From Methylobacterium sp. BTF04 (GTDB taxonomy: Bacteria; Pseudomonadota; Alphaproteobacteria; Rhizobiales; Beijerinckiaceae), in contig NZ_JAAHTB010000036.1 in the NCBI RefSeq assembly GCF_010692745.1, positions 1-45,135 of the forward strand: 45,135 nucleotides of DNA. The letters are read 5' to 3'. This document shows positions 1 through 8,801 of the stretch, one piece after another. Each line of letters opens with the position of its first letter. The stretch's first letter is position 1. Both the position numbers and the translations under genes were made by a program. A model generated the notes under the pieces. The model was not told where the DNA came from. It did not search any database and saw only the letters and a program-made list of their open reading frames with translations.

Positions 1-51
1 CGGGACAACACCCTCTTCCACTGGTGGCCCCAGCAAACCATGCAGAGATAA
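1..51 (+). CDS. C-terminal fragment of an unidentified protein (partial)
   Basis: An open frame enters the window at base 1 and ends at a TAA at 49-51, giving about 16 residues ending RDNTLFHWWPQQTMQR. The gene starts upstream of the window, so length and family cannot be judged. The aromatic HWWPQ ending looks like genuine coding sequence, but this is a weak call. The 75-codon frame that follows is open back to this stop codon. Confidence 0.25.
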   Translation, partial: RDNTLFHWWPQQTMQR

Positions 52-108
52 TCAAAAGAATACAGCATCAGACGCGTTGTTCCAAAAAAATTTCTCTTTA
101 GTAAGCGT

Positions 109-336
109 GTGGATCTCGACGTTTATTTTGCTATCGGGGATAGCGCGGAATCCTATGAGGAAAGAAAATCTTTGATCACCGCCCTCATCGCGGCGGGGCG
201 GATGATCGTGCTGTCCGATAAGGACGAATTGACGGCCATCGGCCCCATTCAAGGCTGTTTGGGGAACGAATACAGGGGCGTCGTGTCTTATCCGGTCTAC
301 GGCGAAAGCTATCTGGTCATTCCCAGCAGGTTTTGA
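109..336 (+). CDS. hypothetical protein, 75 aa
   Basis: The frame starts at GTG 109 and ends at TGA 334-336. It is open back to the stop at 49-51 but has no ATG. The protein is acidic at the N terminus (VDLDVYFAIGDSAES) and seems to be a small alpha/beta cytosolic protein with no signal or membrane segment. I do not recognise the family. Its 5' part is AT-richer than the flanking chromosome, which hints at acquired DNA. It sits directly behind the end of another gene, so a small partner such as an immunity protein is one possibility, but nothing in the sequence proves it. It could also be a remnant of a longer gene. Confidence 0.45.
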   Translation: MDLDVYFAIGDSAESYEERKSLITALIAAGRMIVLSDKDELTAIGPIQGCLGNEYRGVVSYPVYGESYLVIPSRF

Positions 337-379
337 CCGAGATTTTTGACGCAGCCAGATCAGCCGCGACGCCAGACCC

Positions 380-1300
380 TCACGTCAAGAGATACCCCTC
401 CGGCTTCAGGGGCGGCGGGGCGGGTTCGCCGAGCGCATCGAGGACGATGCCGTCGATGGTGTGCAGCATCGCATCGAGCGGCAGATCGTTGGGGGCCGTG
501 CCGAATGGCTCCTCCAATTCGTCGCCGAGCGCGTCGAGGCCGAAGAAGGTGTAGGCGACCAGCGCCACTGCCAGCGGCGTCACCCAGCCGAGCGATCCCG
601 CAAGACCGAACGGCAGCAGCAGGCAATACAGCCACGCGGTGCGATAGAGCAGCAGCGTATAGGCGAAGGGCAGCGGCGTATTCAGGATGCGCTCGCACAC
701 CACCTGGGCTTGCGCGAGAGCCATGATCTTGTTGTCGAGGGCTCCGAACAGCACGTCGGTCAGGACGCCGCTGCGGTAGACGTGCGCGAGATCGGCGGTG
801 AGCCATACGAGCACGGTATCCGCCGGTGTCGGGTGGCGGCCGAGCGCTTCGGCTTCGGCGGCCACCAGCCAGGGCGCTGCGGCCGACGCTTCGTTCCCAC
901 CCCGCAAATGCGCATGGAGCGCATGCGCGAAAGCCGCCAGACGCCGCAGGCTCCGCATGCGCACGGCGTCATGCTCCGGTTCAGGCAGGAGCGCGCCAAG
1001 CAGGCGGGCGATCCCGCGGGTCTCGACGATGAGCGCGCCCCAGGCCCGGCGCGCCTCCCACCAACGATCGTAGCAGGCGCCGTTGCGAAAACTCAGGAAG
1101 ATCGACAGGGCGAGCCCGATCAGCGTGAACGGCCCGATCCCGGCGGTGATCGGAAACGCCTCTGGCCAGCGCCGTTCGGCCGCCACCGCGACGACCGCCA
1201 TGGCGGTGATGCCGAGCACCTTGGGCGCCACCTGCGGCAGGATCGAGCCCCGCAGCGTGAACAGGATCGCGAAGAGGCCAGGACGCGCGCGGACGACCAT
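380..1300 (-). CDS. bestrophin-like (UPF0187/YneE family) membrane protein
   Basis: This 306-aa protein resembles the bacterial bestrophin-like family, which forms pentameric ion channels in the inner membrane. Family hallmarks are visible: an N-terminal RPGLFAILFTLRGSILP segment, a hydrophobic helix, then FRNGACYDRWWEARRAWG, and a late hydrophobic pair around LLLYRTAWLYCLLLPFGLAGS followed by TYTFFGLDALGDELEEPFG-like sequence. The ATG at 1300 has a GAGAAA ribosome site about six bases upstream. The open frame continues to 1393, but that extension (MHERDPCC...) looks non-coding. It ends 43 bp from the convergent 75-aa gene. Ion selectivity cannot be predicted; the family assignment is fairly secure. 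Confidence 0.85.
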   Translation of the reverse strand: MVVRARPGLFAILFTLRGSILPQVAPKVLGITAMAVVAVAAERRWPEAFPITAGIGPFTLIGLALSIFLSFRNGACYDRWWEARRAWGALIVETRGIARLLGALLPEPEHDAVRMRSLRRLAAFAHALHAHLRGGNEASAAAPWLVAAEAEALGRHPTPADTVLVWLTADLAHVYRSGVLTDVLFGALDNKIMALAQAQVVCERILNTPLPFAYTLLLYRTAWLYCLLLPFGLAGSLGWVTPLAVALVAYTFFGLDALGDELEEPFGTAPNDLPLDAMLHTIDGIVLDALGEPAPPPLKPEGYLLT

Positions 1301-1447
1301 TGTTTTCTCGGCATGTTTGGGCCGGGCAAGGCGCGACGCAGGGGATTGCTGCCTTAACAACAGGCCTCGGCAGCATGGGTCCCTCTCGTGCAAGCAGAGA
1401 GGACCTGTCGCGATTCCCGAGCGACAGGACGCAGGCTCGACCGTACT

Positions 1448-3424
1448 TTAGGCCGCCGAAGCGATCGCCGTGGAGGCCCGACGGATCTTCTTGTCGAGAC
1501 CATCGACGAAAGCGTGGGCGTCCTCCTTGCGCTCGAAGACGTGGGGCGCAAGACCGCGGCGGTTGAGGGCCTCTTCCATCTTCAGGCGCAGGAAGGCGCT
1601 CGTGGCGTAGCGGGTGGTGGTCGCGTAATAGTTCGCCGCGAGATATTGAATCATGCTCGCATAGTCGTCGTACAGGTTCTCGTTGATCCGGAACCCGTCG
1701 TGGTTGACCACCGAGTTGACCCGCTGACCGGCCTTCTTGCAGGCATCGACCAGCACCTTGCGCAGATCGTCGATGTCGCTCTTCACGCGGGCATGCCAGC
1801 CCTCGAGGTTGATGAACAGGATGTTGCGCTCCGCGTCGTAGCTCACCCGCTCGGAGAGGTTCAGGTTGAGCAAGTCGGCGAGCAGCTCCATCGGCTCATC
1901 CCGGAACAGGCGGGCGTCCATCAACGAGGGGTGATTGATGATCGGCCGGAAGCCCATATGGGGCAGGATATCGCGCTCGATATCGATGCCCGGTGCCACC
2001 TCGATCAGTTCGAGGCCACCTTCGGTGAGCTGGAACACGCAGCGCTCGGTGACGTAGATCACCGGCTGCGAGCGCATCTGGGCGTAGGAACCGCTGAAGG
2101 TGATCTGCTCGACCTGTGGCAGGAATTTTTGCGAGCGACCTTCGGTGACGATGCGAAGCTTGCCGTCCTCGATCACCGTCTCGAGGCCACCCACGGTGAA
2201 GGTGCCGGCGAAGACCACGCAGCGGGCGTTTTGGCTGATGTTGATGAAGCCGCCGCAGCCGTTGAGACGGCCGCCGAACATGCTGGTGTTGACGTTGCCA
2301 TGCTGGTCGCACTCGGCGAGCCCGAGGCAAGTCATGTCGAGGCCGCCGCCGTCGTAGAAATCGAACATCTGGTTCTGGTCGATGACGCAATCGGCGTTGG
2401 TCGCCGCGCCGAAGCTCGACCCCGAGGCCAGCACGCCACCCACTGCCCCGGCCTCCGTGGTGAGGGTGATGTAGGGCGTCACCTTCTCCTCGTTGGCCAC
2501 CGCCGAGATACCCTCGGGGGCGCCGACGCCGAGATTGACCACGCCGTTGGGCGGCAATTCGAAGGCCGCGCGGCGGGCGATGACCTTGCGGGCGTCGAGC
2601 GCCATTTTCTTCATTCCGGTCACCGGCACGCGGATCTGGCCGGCCAGGGCCGCATCGTGCTGGATGCCGTAGTTCATGCGGTGCATTTCGGGCTCGGCCA
2701 GCACCACGCAATCGACCAGGATGCCGGGCACCCGCACGTCCTTGGGCAGCAGGAAGCCGTCGTCGACGATGCGCTCCACCTGCGCGATCACGATGCCGCC
2801 GTTGTTGCGGGCCGCCATCGCCTGGGCGAGACAATCGAGGGTCAGCGCCTCCTTCTCGAAGGAGATGTTGCCTGACGGATCGGCTGAGGTGCCGCGGATG
2901 AAGGCCACGTCGATCTTGGTGGCGGTGTAGAACAGCCACTCCTCGCCATCGACCTCCACGAGCTTGACGATCTCGTCCTGCGTCAGGGTGTTGACGCGGG
3001 CCCCACCGTGGCGCGGATCGACGTAGGTGTGCAGCCCCACCTTGGAGAATAGCCCCGGCTGGCCGGCGGCGCAGGCACGGTAGAGCTGCGAGATCACGCC
3101 CTGCGGCAGGTTGTAGCCGAAAATCTTGTTCTCCTGCGCCGCCTTGGCGACTTTCGGCATCCGGCCGAAATTCGCCGCGATGACCCGCTTGAGCAAGCCC
3201 TCGTGGTGCAGGCGCCCGGTGCCGAGGCCCTTGCTGTCGCCGGCGCCCGCGGTCATGATCAGGGTCAGGTCGCGCGGGGCACCGGTGTCAATGAAGCGCT
3301 TCTCCAGGGCGGCATGAAGCGCCTCCGGGATGCAGCTCTGTACGAAGCCGGTCGTGGTGACCACGTCGTTCTGTCGGATCAGCGCGATCGCTTCCCCGGC
3401 CGTGATGACCTTATTTTTCTTCAT
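1448..3424 (-). CDS. acetate/propionate CoA-transferase (acyl-CoA:acetate/3-ketoacid family)
   Basis: This 658-aa cytosolic enzyme should move CoA between short acyl-CoAs and acetate or propionate through a covalent glutamyl-CoA intermediate. The two fused Rossmann-like halves of family I CoA-transferases are present. The catalytic motif TTEAGAVGG places Glu324 where the family has its nucleophile. An NLGVGAPEGI glycine loop lies near residue 300. The ATG at 3424 follows a strong GGAGGAAG site; the frame extends 13 codons further upstream without support. The family usually ends near residue 520. Here about 130 further residues follow (from about 530, NILFINLEGWHARVKSD), containing an NHDGFRINENL stretch that looks like a separate regulatory domain. 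The enzyme probably serves short-chain acid or polyester metabolism. Substrate preference is not determinable from sequence alone. Confidence 0.88.
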   Translation of the reverse strand: MKKNKVITAGEAIALIRQNDVVTTTGFVQSCIPEALHAALEKRFIDTGAPRDLTLIMTAGAGDSKGLGTGRLHHEGLLKRVIAANFGRMPKVAKAAQENKIFGYNLPQGVISQLYRACAAGQPGLFSKVGLHTYVDPRHGGARVNTLTQDEIVKLVEVDGEEWLFYTATKIDVAFIRGTSADPSGNISFEKEALTLDCLAQAMAARNNGGIVIAQVERIVDDGFLLPKDVRVPGILVDCVVLAEPEMHRMNYGIQHDAALAGQIRVPVTGMKKMALDARKVIARRAAFELPPNGVVNLGVGAPEGISAVANEEKVTPYITLTTEAGAVGGVLASGSSFGAATNADCVIDQNQMFDFYDGGGLDMTCLGLAECDQHGNVNTSMFGGRLNGCGGFINISQNARCVVFAGTFTVGGLETVIEDGKLRIVTEGRSQKFLPQVEQITFSGSYAQMRSQPVIYVTERCVFQLTEGGLELIEVAPGIDIERDILPHMGFRPIINHPSLMDARLFRDEPMELLADLLNLNLSERVSYDAERNILFINLEGWHARVKSDIDDLRKVLVDACKKAGQRVNSVVNHDGFRINENLYDDYASMIQYLAANYYATTTRYATSAFLRLKMEEALNRRGLAPHVFERKEDAHAFVDGLDKKIRRASTAIASAA

Positions 3425-3714
3425 GAACCGTGTCTTCCTCCACGAGCCCCACCGCCGCATCAATTCGGAGGCAATATTCCGCCGATACCCTTGACGCGGA
3501 AGTCTTGTTCGCTCCGTCGAGCGTAGAGATCGGTTTCAGGCTTCGCAAGCGAGCAGATTTTGTCGCTGCGCTGCAATTTTCTTTTGACGCAATGCACAGA
3601 GCACGCTGCCGGCGCCCTGGAGAACTGCGGCAGAGATGACGAGATTCGGGTTATGCTGATCGCAGCATCGATCATTATTCATTATAATCTTGGACGCAGA
3701 CCCTGGGCCTGGTC

Positions 3715-5052
3715 TCAGGCAAGGAGGTAGGTCAGCAGCGCGCGCAGCTCGGCCGGCCGCATAGGCTTGTGGATGAGATGTCCGTCGATCGCGGACACCC
3801 GGGCGGCGATCGCGGGGGAATGGTCGGCGGTGGTGACGATGACGGGCAGGCGTCGTCCGGTCCGTGGCTGCAGGTGCGCGGCGACATCGAGGCCGCAGGC
3901 GCCGTTGTCGAGGTGATAGTCGAGCACGAGGAGGTCGGGCACGGCCATGCCGGCCGCCAGCGCCGCTGCGACGCCGGGCCAGTCGCGAAACGTCTGCACC
4001 TCCGCATCCCAGTTGCGCAGAAGCCGTTCGAGGGCGTCGGCGGTGAGCGGATCGTTCTCGACGATCAGCACCCGCGCGCCTGTCAGCCGGGTCGAAACCG
4101 GGACGGTGCGGACCGGCTCGCCATCCGGATATGGCCGACCCAGCGGAAGCGTCAGCGACATGCGGGTGCCCCGGCCGAGGCGGGAATCGAGACCGAGCGA
4201 GTGGTCGAGGGCCTGGGCCATCCGGCGGACGATGGACAGGCCGAGCCCGAGGCCGGGTTCGCCCCCATCGCCGTCCGTGCCGCCGCGAAAGAACTCATCG
4301 AAGACGAGAGCGTGCTCAGCCGCGGCGATGCCGCAGCCGGTATCGATCACCTCGACCCGGCAGAGGCCGCCGCGCCGCCGCACGGCCACGAGCACGCCGC
4401 CACGGCGGGTGTAGCGGATCGCGTTGGAGACGAGGTTCTGCAGGATGCGCTGAAGCATCGACGGATCGGTGGCGACGACGAGGTCCGGACCGCGCACCAG
4501 CAGGCGTAAGCCCTTTCGCTCGGCGAAGGGCCGGAAGCTCGCCACGATGGCGGCGAGATGCTCGGCCAGCGCCACCGGCTTGATCACGGGGCGGACCACG
4601 CCGGCATCGAGCTTGGAGATGTCCAGCAGCGTCTTGATCAGGTCCTCGATGATCTGCAGCCCACGTTCGACCTGGCCGGCGACGGCAAGGGCCTCGGTCC
4701 CGAGCGGCAGGTCGGCAAGGGCCGAGGCGGAGAGGCGGGCGGCATTCAGGGGCTGGAGCAGGTCGTGGCTCGCGGCCGCCAGGAACCGGGTCTTCGAGCG
4801 GTTGGCGTTCTCCGCATCCTCCTTGGCTGCCACCAGCGCCGCGTTCGAGCGCTCCAGACTGTTCATCAGGCCGGTGAGTTCCTCGGTGCGCGCACGGACG
4901 CGCCCCTCCAGCATGATCGCGGTCTGGAACAGGGAATAGGCGCCGCCCTGTTGGTCCATGCTGCGTTCGACATGCGCCATCAGAGCGGCGTTGATGCGCT
5001 CCAGCTTGGCGATGCGCCGCAGGTTCTCGCTTTCGGCGGTTTGCGCAGTCAT
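3715..5052 (-). CDS. hybrid sensor histidine kinase/response regulator, NahK-like
   Basis: This 445-aa protein has an N-terminal coiled coil (about 1-85), a dimerisation/phosphoacceptor domain with SHDLLQPLNAARL (His96), an ATPase domain with LQNLVSNAIRYT, DTGCGI and GLGLGLSIV, and a C-terminal receiver with the phospho-accepting Asp near 378 (LLVLDYHLDNG). The LQPLNAARL form of the H box is typical of the NahK/ErcS' group. PAS sensor domains are absent, so sensing probably comes from the partner FIST protein. The ATG at 5052 overlaps the FIST stop codon by four bases, implying translational coupling. The open frame continues upstream to 5241 inside the FIST gene, but the overlap fixes the start. 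It likely signals to the divergent LuxR-type regulator at 6406. Confidence 0.88.
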   Translation of the reverse strand: MTAQTAESENLRRIAKLERINAALMAHVERSMDQQGGAYSLFQTAIMLEGRVRARTEELTGLMNSLERSNAALVAAKEDAENANRSKTRFLAAASHDLLQPLNAARLSASALADLPLGTEALAVAGQVERGLQIIEDLIKTLLDISKLDAGVVRPVIKPVALAEHLAAIVASFRPFAERKGLRLLVRGPDLVVATDPSMLQRILQNLVSNAIRYTRRGGVLVAVRRRGGLCRVEVIDTGCGIAAAEHALVFDEFFRGGTDGDGGEPGLGLGLSIVRRMAQALDHSLGLDSRLGRGTRMSLTLPLGRPYPDGEPVRTVPVSTRLTGARVLIVENDPLTADALERLLRNWDAEVQTFRDWPGVAAALAAGMAVPDLLVLDYHLDNGACGLDVAAHLQPRTGRRLPVIVTTADHSPAIAARVSAIDGHLIHKPMRPAELRALLTYLLA

Positions 5053-6236
5053 GCGGCGGGGCGTGCGGCAGAGGCGGGCATAGCCCGTCCGATGGCGATG
5101 CCGGTGAAGGTCTGGTTGAGGTGCATCGAGCGATACTGCTCGCCATAGGTGTCGAATCCGACGATGTCGTAGCGCCGGTAAAGATCGAAGATGCCCTGCC
5201 GGACCTGGCGGCTCTCGGCGTCGAGCCGGCGCAGCACGCACTCGAACCCGATGACGACGTCGATCCCGCCGAGCTCGGCGTCGAGGCGCGTCAACTCGGC
5301 TTGCGTCGCCGCCACGATGTCGCGCGGCCGGGCGAGGGTGAGAACCACCCCCTCGTCGATGGCGCAGAAGAAGCTCAGGCTCCCATCCGGGTTCATCCGC
5401 CGGATCGAGCGGCAGAAATACTCGCCGCCGATTTTCACCGCGAGCGGATAAGCGGCAAAACTCATCGGCGTCAGCAGCTCGGGATCGAGTCCCACCGCCA
5501 TAGCGTATTCGCGGGCGGCGGGCTCGGCATTGAGTTCGTGGACGATGCGCTGCTCATCGTCGGAGGCCGTGACCACGAATTTCGTGCCGGTGGGCTCGAA
5601 ATTGTCGCTCTTGAAGATCTGAATCGGAAAGTCGGTCTCCACCAAGACGAGTACCGCGGCGCGGCGGTGGATCACGCCGTCGTGGAGCAGCACGGTCTCG
5701 CGGAAGGTGAGATCGTCGCCCGCCGAACCGCCCACCAGCGGAATGCCGTCGAGGGCCCAGGCGATGGCCGAGACCACCGTCTCCTCCGCGTTGGCGAGCC
5801 CGTCGATCAGCGACAGGGCGAAGCGTCGACCCGGCGGATCGGTCCCCGCAGCGTCGAGGCTCCGGCGCAGGGCGCGCACGCTGGAGGCAGTTCGCTCGAC
5901 GTCGAGATGGTCGATGGCGTCGAGGACCGCCGTGACGATGCGAAAGCCCGTCCGGGGAAAGGCGATGACGACGAGGCCCCGCTCCAGCCCTCCCGCCGGG
6001 CAGATTCCGCCCGACATGGTGCAGCCGACGATGCCCGCGCCGGGAAACCGCTCGGCCAGCGCCGTGCTCAGGGCCTCGACCTCATAATCGGCGGAGAAGA
6101 ACGCCACCACCTGAGCGACGCTGCGGGCACCGATCACCGCGCGGATCTCGGCCACCGCCGCGGCCGCGTCGCGGGCTTCGGTCCACGCCGTCGTGATGCC
6201 GCACAGATGCGTGCGCACCTGCGTCCCCTTCTCCAC
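5049..6236 (-). CDS. FIST N/C-domain sensor protein, NosP-like
   Basis: This 395-aa cytosolic protein has a FIST N domain (about 30-220) and a FIST C domain (about 220-375). Visible family marks are VGCTMSGGICPAGG and LVGGSAGDDLTF in the N half and FAAYPLAVKIGGEYFCRSI plus GFDTYGEQ in the C half. FIST proteins bind small ligands; NosP members bind haem and sense nitric oxide, and they are encoded next to a NahK-type kinase, as here. Haem binding cannot be confirmed from sequence. The start is GTG 6236 with GGGAG upstream. GTG 6218, with AAGGGG six bases upstream, is an equally good alternative. It heads a two-gene operon with the kinase and is divergent from the LuxR-type regulator. Confidence 0.85.
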   Translation of the reverse strand: MEKGTQVRTHLCGITTAWTEARDAAAAVAEIRAVIGARSVAQVVAFFSADYEVEALSTALAERFPGAGIVGCTMSGGICPAGGLERGLVVIAFPRTGFRIVTAVLDAIDHLDVERTASSVRALRRSLDAAGTDPPGRRFALSLIDGLANAEETVVSAIAWALDGIPLVGGSAGDDLTFRETVLLHDGVIHRRAAVLVLVETDFPIQIFKSDNFEPTGTKFVVTASDDEQRIVHELNAEPAAREYAMAVGLDPELLTPMSFAAYPLAVKIGGEYFCRSIRRMNPDGSLSFFCAIDEGVVLTLARPRDIVAATQAELTRLDAELGGIDVVIGFECVLRRLDAESRQVRQGIFDLYRRYDIVGFDTYGEQYRSMHLNQTFTGIAIGRAMPASAARPAA

Positions 6237-6405
6237 GGCTCGCTCCCATCCGGCGGCGTCGGGCTTGACGCTCCACTTCTCGACGCGGCGACGAGTATGT
6301 CGCGCAGTCGAAAGCCGTGCAATGAAGCGACGCGCCGGCCTGCGCTTGCGCGCGGGCGCCTGCTGGTCCCATCATGCGGCGTCGGAGCGCGCAGGCGGAA
6401 CGCCC
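6237..6405. promoter_or_regulatory. divergent promoter region between sensor pair and LuxR-type regulator
   Basis: These 169 bases separate the FIST/kinase operon (minus strand) from the LuxR-type regulator (plus strand), so promoters for both should lie here. I see no convincing -35/-10 pair or clear inverted repeat. The assignment rests only on gene layout. Confidence 0.4.
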
Positions 6406-7059
6406 ATGCACCTGTTGATCGTCGACGACCATCCGCTCTTCCGCGAGGCGCTCGGCAGCGCCATCCGGCTCGCCTATCCGGACGCGACGCTGCACGAGGC
6501 CGACGGGATCGCCACCGCCTGCGCTGCCTTGGCCGGCGCCCGCGCCATCGAACTCGTTCTCCTCGATCTCTCGATGCAGGGGGTGTCCGGCTTCGATGGG
6601 CTCTTGGCGATCCGGGCCGCGTTCCCGCGCGTGCCGGTCCTGGTCGTCTCGGGCCTCGAAGACCCGCGCATCATGCGCGAGGCCCTCGATTACGGGGCTG
6701 CCGGCTTCGTCCCCAAGGCGGTGGACAAGGCGACGCTGACCCGCGCCATCGCCGACGTGCTGGCCGGCGGCCTATCGGTGCCGGCCGATCTCGACGACGC
6801 GCGAAACGCGGCCGACCCGAAACCATCGCTGGCCGCTCGCATCGCACGCCTCACGCCGCAGCAGGTCCGGGTGATGACGATGATCCGCCAGGGCATGCTC
6901 AACAAGCAGATCGCCCATGAACTCCAGGTCGGCGATTCCACCGTGAAGGCCCACGTCTCCGAGATCCTGCGCAAGCTCCACGTGATCAGTCGCACGCAGA
7001 TCGTGATCGAGACCGCGAGCCTGGATTTCGGCCATGTCGCCCGTGCCGAAGCGTCGTGA
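6406..7059 (+). CDS. LuxR/NarL-family response regulator (ErbR/ErdR-like)
   Basis: This 217-aa protein has an N-terminal receiver with the acidic pair DD at 7-8, phospho-accepting Asp54 (LVLLDLSMQG) and the conserved lysine in GFVPKAV. A C-terminal LuxR helix-turn-helix follows (LTPQQVRVMTMIRQGMLNKQIA, then STVKAHVSEILRKL). The ATG at 6406 begins MHLLIVDDH, the usual start of a receiver; the long upstream open frame is not supported. It is divergent from the FIST/hybrid kinase pair. A NosP/NahK pair beside a LuxR regulator resembles the ErcS'/ErbR region of Pseudomonas, which controls alcohol oxidation. Here nitrile hydratase genes begin 78 bp downstream on the same strand, so it may regulate or share a transcript with them (inference). 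Confidence 0.9.
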   Translation: MHLLIVDDHPLFREALGSAIRLAYPDATLHEADGIATACAALAGARAIELVLLDLSMQGVSGFDGLLAIRAAFPRVPVLVVSGLEDPRIMREALDYGAAGFVPKAVDKATLTRAIADVLAGGLSVPADLDDARNAADPKPSLAARIARLTPQQVRVMTMIRQGMLNKQIAHELQVGDSTVKAHVSEILRKLHVISRTQIVIETASLDFGHVARAEAS

Positions 7060-7137
7060 GCGGCGGCCAACCGCGGCGGGACATCCTGAAGTCTACGAGG
7101 CGGACATTCTCGGGGACCGCGGAGTTCGAGGATCGGC

Positions 7138-7767
7138 ATGACGCAGCATCACGACCATGATCACGACGAAGCCAGCAGCACCCTGTCGCCGATCGCCGCG
7201 CGGGTGCGTGCACTCGAATCGATCCTGATCGAGAAAGGTTACGTCGATCCGGCCGCGCTCGACGCGCTGATCGCGCGCTACGAAACGCAAGTCGGGCCGC
7301 ATGACGGCGCGCGGGTGGTGGCACGGGCCTGGGTCGATCCCGCCTTCCGCGAACGGCTCCTGAACGCCGCGACGCCGGCGATCGCCGAACTCGGCATCGG
7401 CGGGCGCGGCGGCGAGCACATGGTGGTGGTCGCCAACACCCCCGAGACGCACAACCTCGTCGTCTGCACCCTGTGCTCCTGTTATCCCTGGACGGTACTC
7501 GGCCTGCCGCCGGTCTGGTACAAGTCGCCGCCCTATCGGGCTCGCGCGGTGATCGATCCGCGCGGGGTGCTCGGCGATTTCGGATTGGTCCTGCCGGACG
7601 CGACGCGGATCACCGTGTGGGATTCGACTGCGGAGCTGCGCTACATGGTGCTGCCGATGCGGCCTCCCGGAACGGAGACTCTCGACGAGATGCAGCTCGC
7701 CGCCCTCGTCAGCCGCGACGCGATGATCGGCACCGGCCTGCCCGCCGCGCGGGAGAGCGAGGCGTGA
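7138..7767 (+). CDS. nthA: nitrile hydratase subunit alpha, cobalt type
   Basis: This 209-aa subunit carries the metal-binding claw CTLCSC (Cys110, Cys113, Ser114, Cys115), followed by YPWTVLGLPPVWYKSPPYRA as in all nitrile hydratase alpha chains. Threonine inside CTLC marks the Co(III) rather than the Fe(III) type. With the beta chain it hydrates nitriles to amides in the cytosol. The N terminus is His/Asp-rich (MTQHHDHDHDE), which may bind metal but also occurs in other cobalt-type alpha chains. The ATG at 7138 has GAGG upstream. The stop overlaps the beta-chain GTG, so the subunits are translationally coupled. Length is normal for the family. Confidence 0.96.
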   Translation: MTQHHDHDHDEASSTLSPIAARVRALESILIEKGYVDPAALDALIARYETQVGPHDGARVVARAWVDPAFRERLLNAATPAIAELGIGGRGGEHMVVVANTPETHNLVVCTLCSCYPWTVLGLPPVWYKSPPYRARAVIDPRGVLGDFGLVLPDATRITVWDSTAELRYMVLPMRPPGTETLDEMQLAALVSRDAMIGTGLPAARESEA

Positions 7768-8435
7768 ACGGCGGCCACGATCTCGGCGGCATGATGGGCT
7801 TCGGCCCCGTCGTGCCGGAGCCCGGCGAACCGGTGTTCCACGCCGAGTGGGAGCGGCGCGTCTTCGCGATGGCCCTCGCCATGGGCTTCACCGGCACGTG
7901 GAGCCTGGATGCCAGCCGCTCCGCTCGCGAAGACATGCCACCAGCCGAATACTTGTCGGCGAGCTACTATGCGATCTGGCACACCGCCCTCGAACGCCAG
8001 ATCGTCGAGAACGCCCTGGCGACGCCGGATGAGATCGCGCACGGAACGCCCGTGATACCCGCAAGGCCGGTGACACGGGTCCTGCGCGCCGACGCGGTCG
8101 GACCCCGCTTCGGTTCCGGCTTCCCGAGCGATCGGCCGGCACCGGGCCCGGCCCGATACGCCGTGGGCGACGCGGTCGTGGCGCGCAACATCCATCCCGT
8201 CGGGCATACGCGGCTGCCGCGCTACGTCCGTGGCCGGACCGGCACGATCGAGCGGATGCATGGGGCCTTCGTGTTTCCGGACACCAATGCGCGAGGAGCG
8301 GGTGAGAGCCCGCAATGGCTCTACACCGTGGGGTTCACCGCGACCGCGTTGTGGGGCGAGACCGGCGCGGTGGGCGACTACGTCATCGTAGCGGCGTTCG
8401 AAAGCTATCTCGAGCCTGCAGGGACATCGACATGA
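7764..8435 (+). CDS. nthB: nitrile hydratase subunit beta
   Basis: This 223-aa subunit begins with the family signature MNGGHDLGGMMGFGPVVPEP and EPVFHAEWERRVFAM. The C-terminal SH3-like barrel shows YAVGDAVVARNIHPVGHTRLPRYVRGRTG and ends QWLYTVGF...LWGE. The start is GTG 7764, four bases inside the alpha gene. The frame is open to 7473, but the signature fixes the N terminus. It forms the heterodimer interface and part of the active site with the alpha chain. Confidence 0.96.
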   Translation: MNGGHDLGGMMGFGPVVPEPGEPVFHAEWERRVFAMALAMGFTGTWSLDASRSAREDMPPAEYLSASYYAIWHTALERQIVENALATPDEIAHGTPVIPARPVTRVLRADAVGPRFGSGFPSDRPAPGPARYAVGDAVVARNIHPVGHTRLPRYVRGRTGTIERMHGAFVFPDTNARGAGESPQWLYTVGFTATALWGETGAVGDYVIVAAFESYLEPAGTST

Positions 8436-8794
8436 AGGACGGCGAAGCCGCCTTCCCGTTCGCCGGGCCTTCCCTCTTTGAAGAGCCGTCTCGCTTTTCA
8501 GAGCCTTGGGAGGCCCAGGTTTTCGCCCTCGTGATGACCCTGCAGGAAGCCGGGCTGTTCACGCCGGCCGAATGGGCGCGGGCGCTGGGCAAGGCGATCA
8601 GACCGGAGAACGCCCCCGAGGCCCCGGCCGACTACACCCACTGGCTCATTGCGCTCGAAGCGCTCCTGGCCGCACGCGGCATCACCGATGCCGCGCTGAT
8701 CGGTGCCCGCAGCGCAGCCTTTCTGCGGGCGGCAGAAGCGACGCCGCACGGTGCCCCGATCCTGATCGAGAACGATCCGCGCTACGGCCGCTGA
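8432..8794 (+). CDS. nitrile hydratase accessory/activator protein
   Basis: This 120-aa protein resembles the N-terminal half of a beta chain (PFAGPSLFEEPSRFSEPWEAQVFALVMTLQ...LFTPAEWARALG). That is the form of the small P14K-like activators which escort cobalt into the alpha subunit by subunit exchange. The ATG at 8432 overlaps the beta stop (ATGA), making alpha, beta and activator one tightly coupled operon. The terminal ENDPRYGR region is probably flexible. Confidence 0.88.
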   Translation: MKDGEAAFPFAGPSLFEEPSRFSEPWEAQVFALVMTLQEAGLFTPAEWARALGKAIRPENAPEAPADYTHWLIALEALLAARGITDAALIGARSAAFLRAAEATPHGAPILIENDPRYGR

Positions 8795-8801
8795 AACCCG
8801 C

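Noticed and set aside
461..1357. Long open frames on the opposite strand of real genes, such as this one over the bestrophin gene
   Set aside because: High-GC DNA gives long chance frames; these have Arg/Gly/Ala-rich sequence with no family signature and overlap genes with clear domains.
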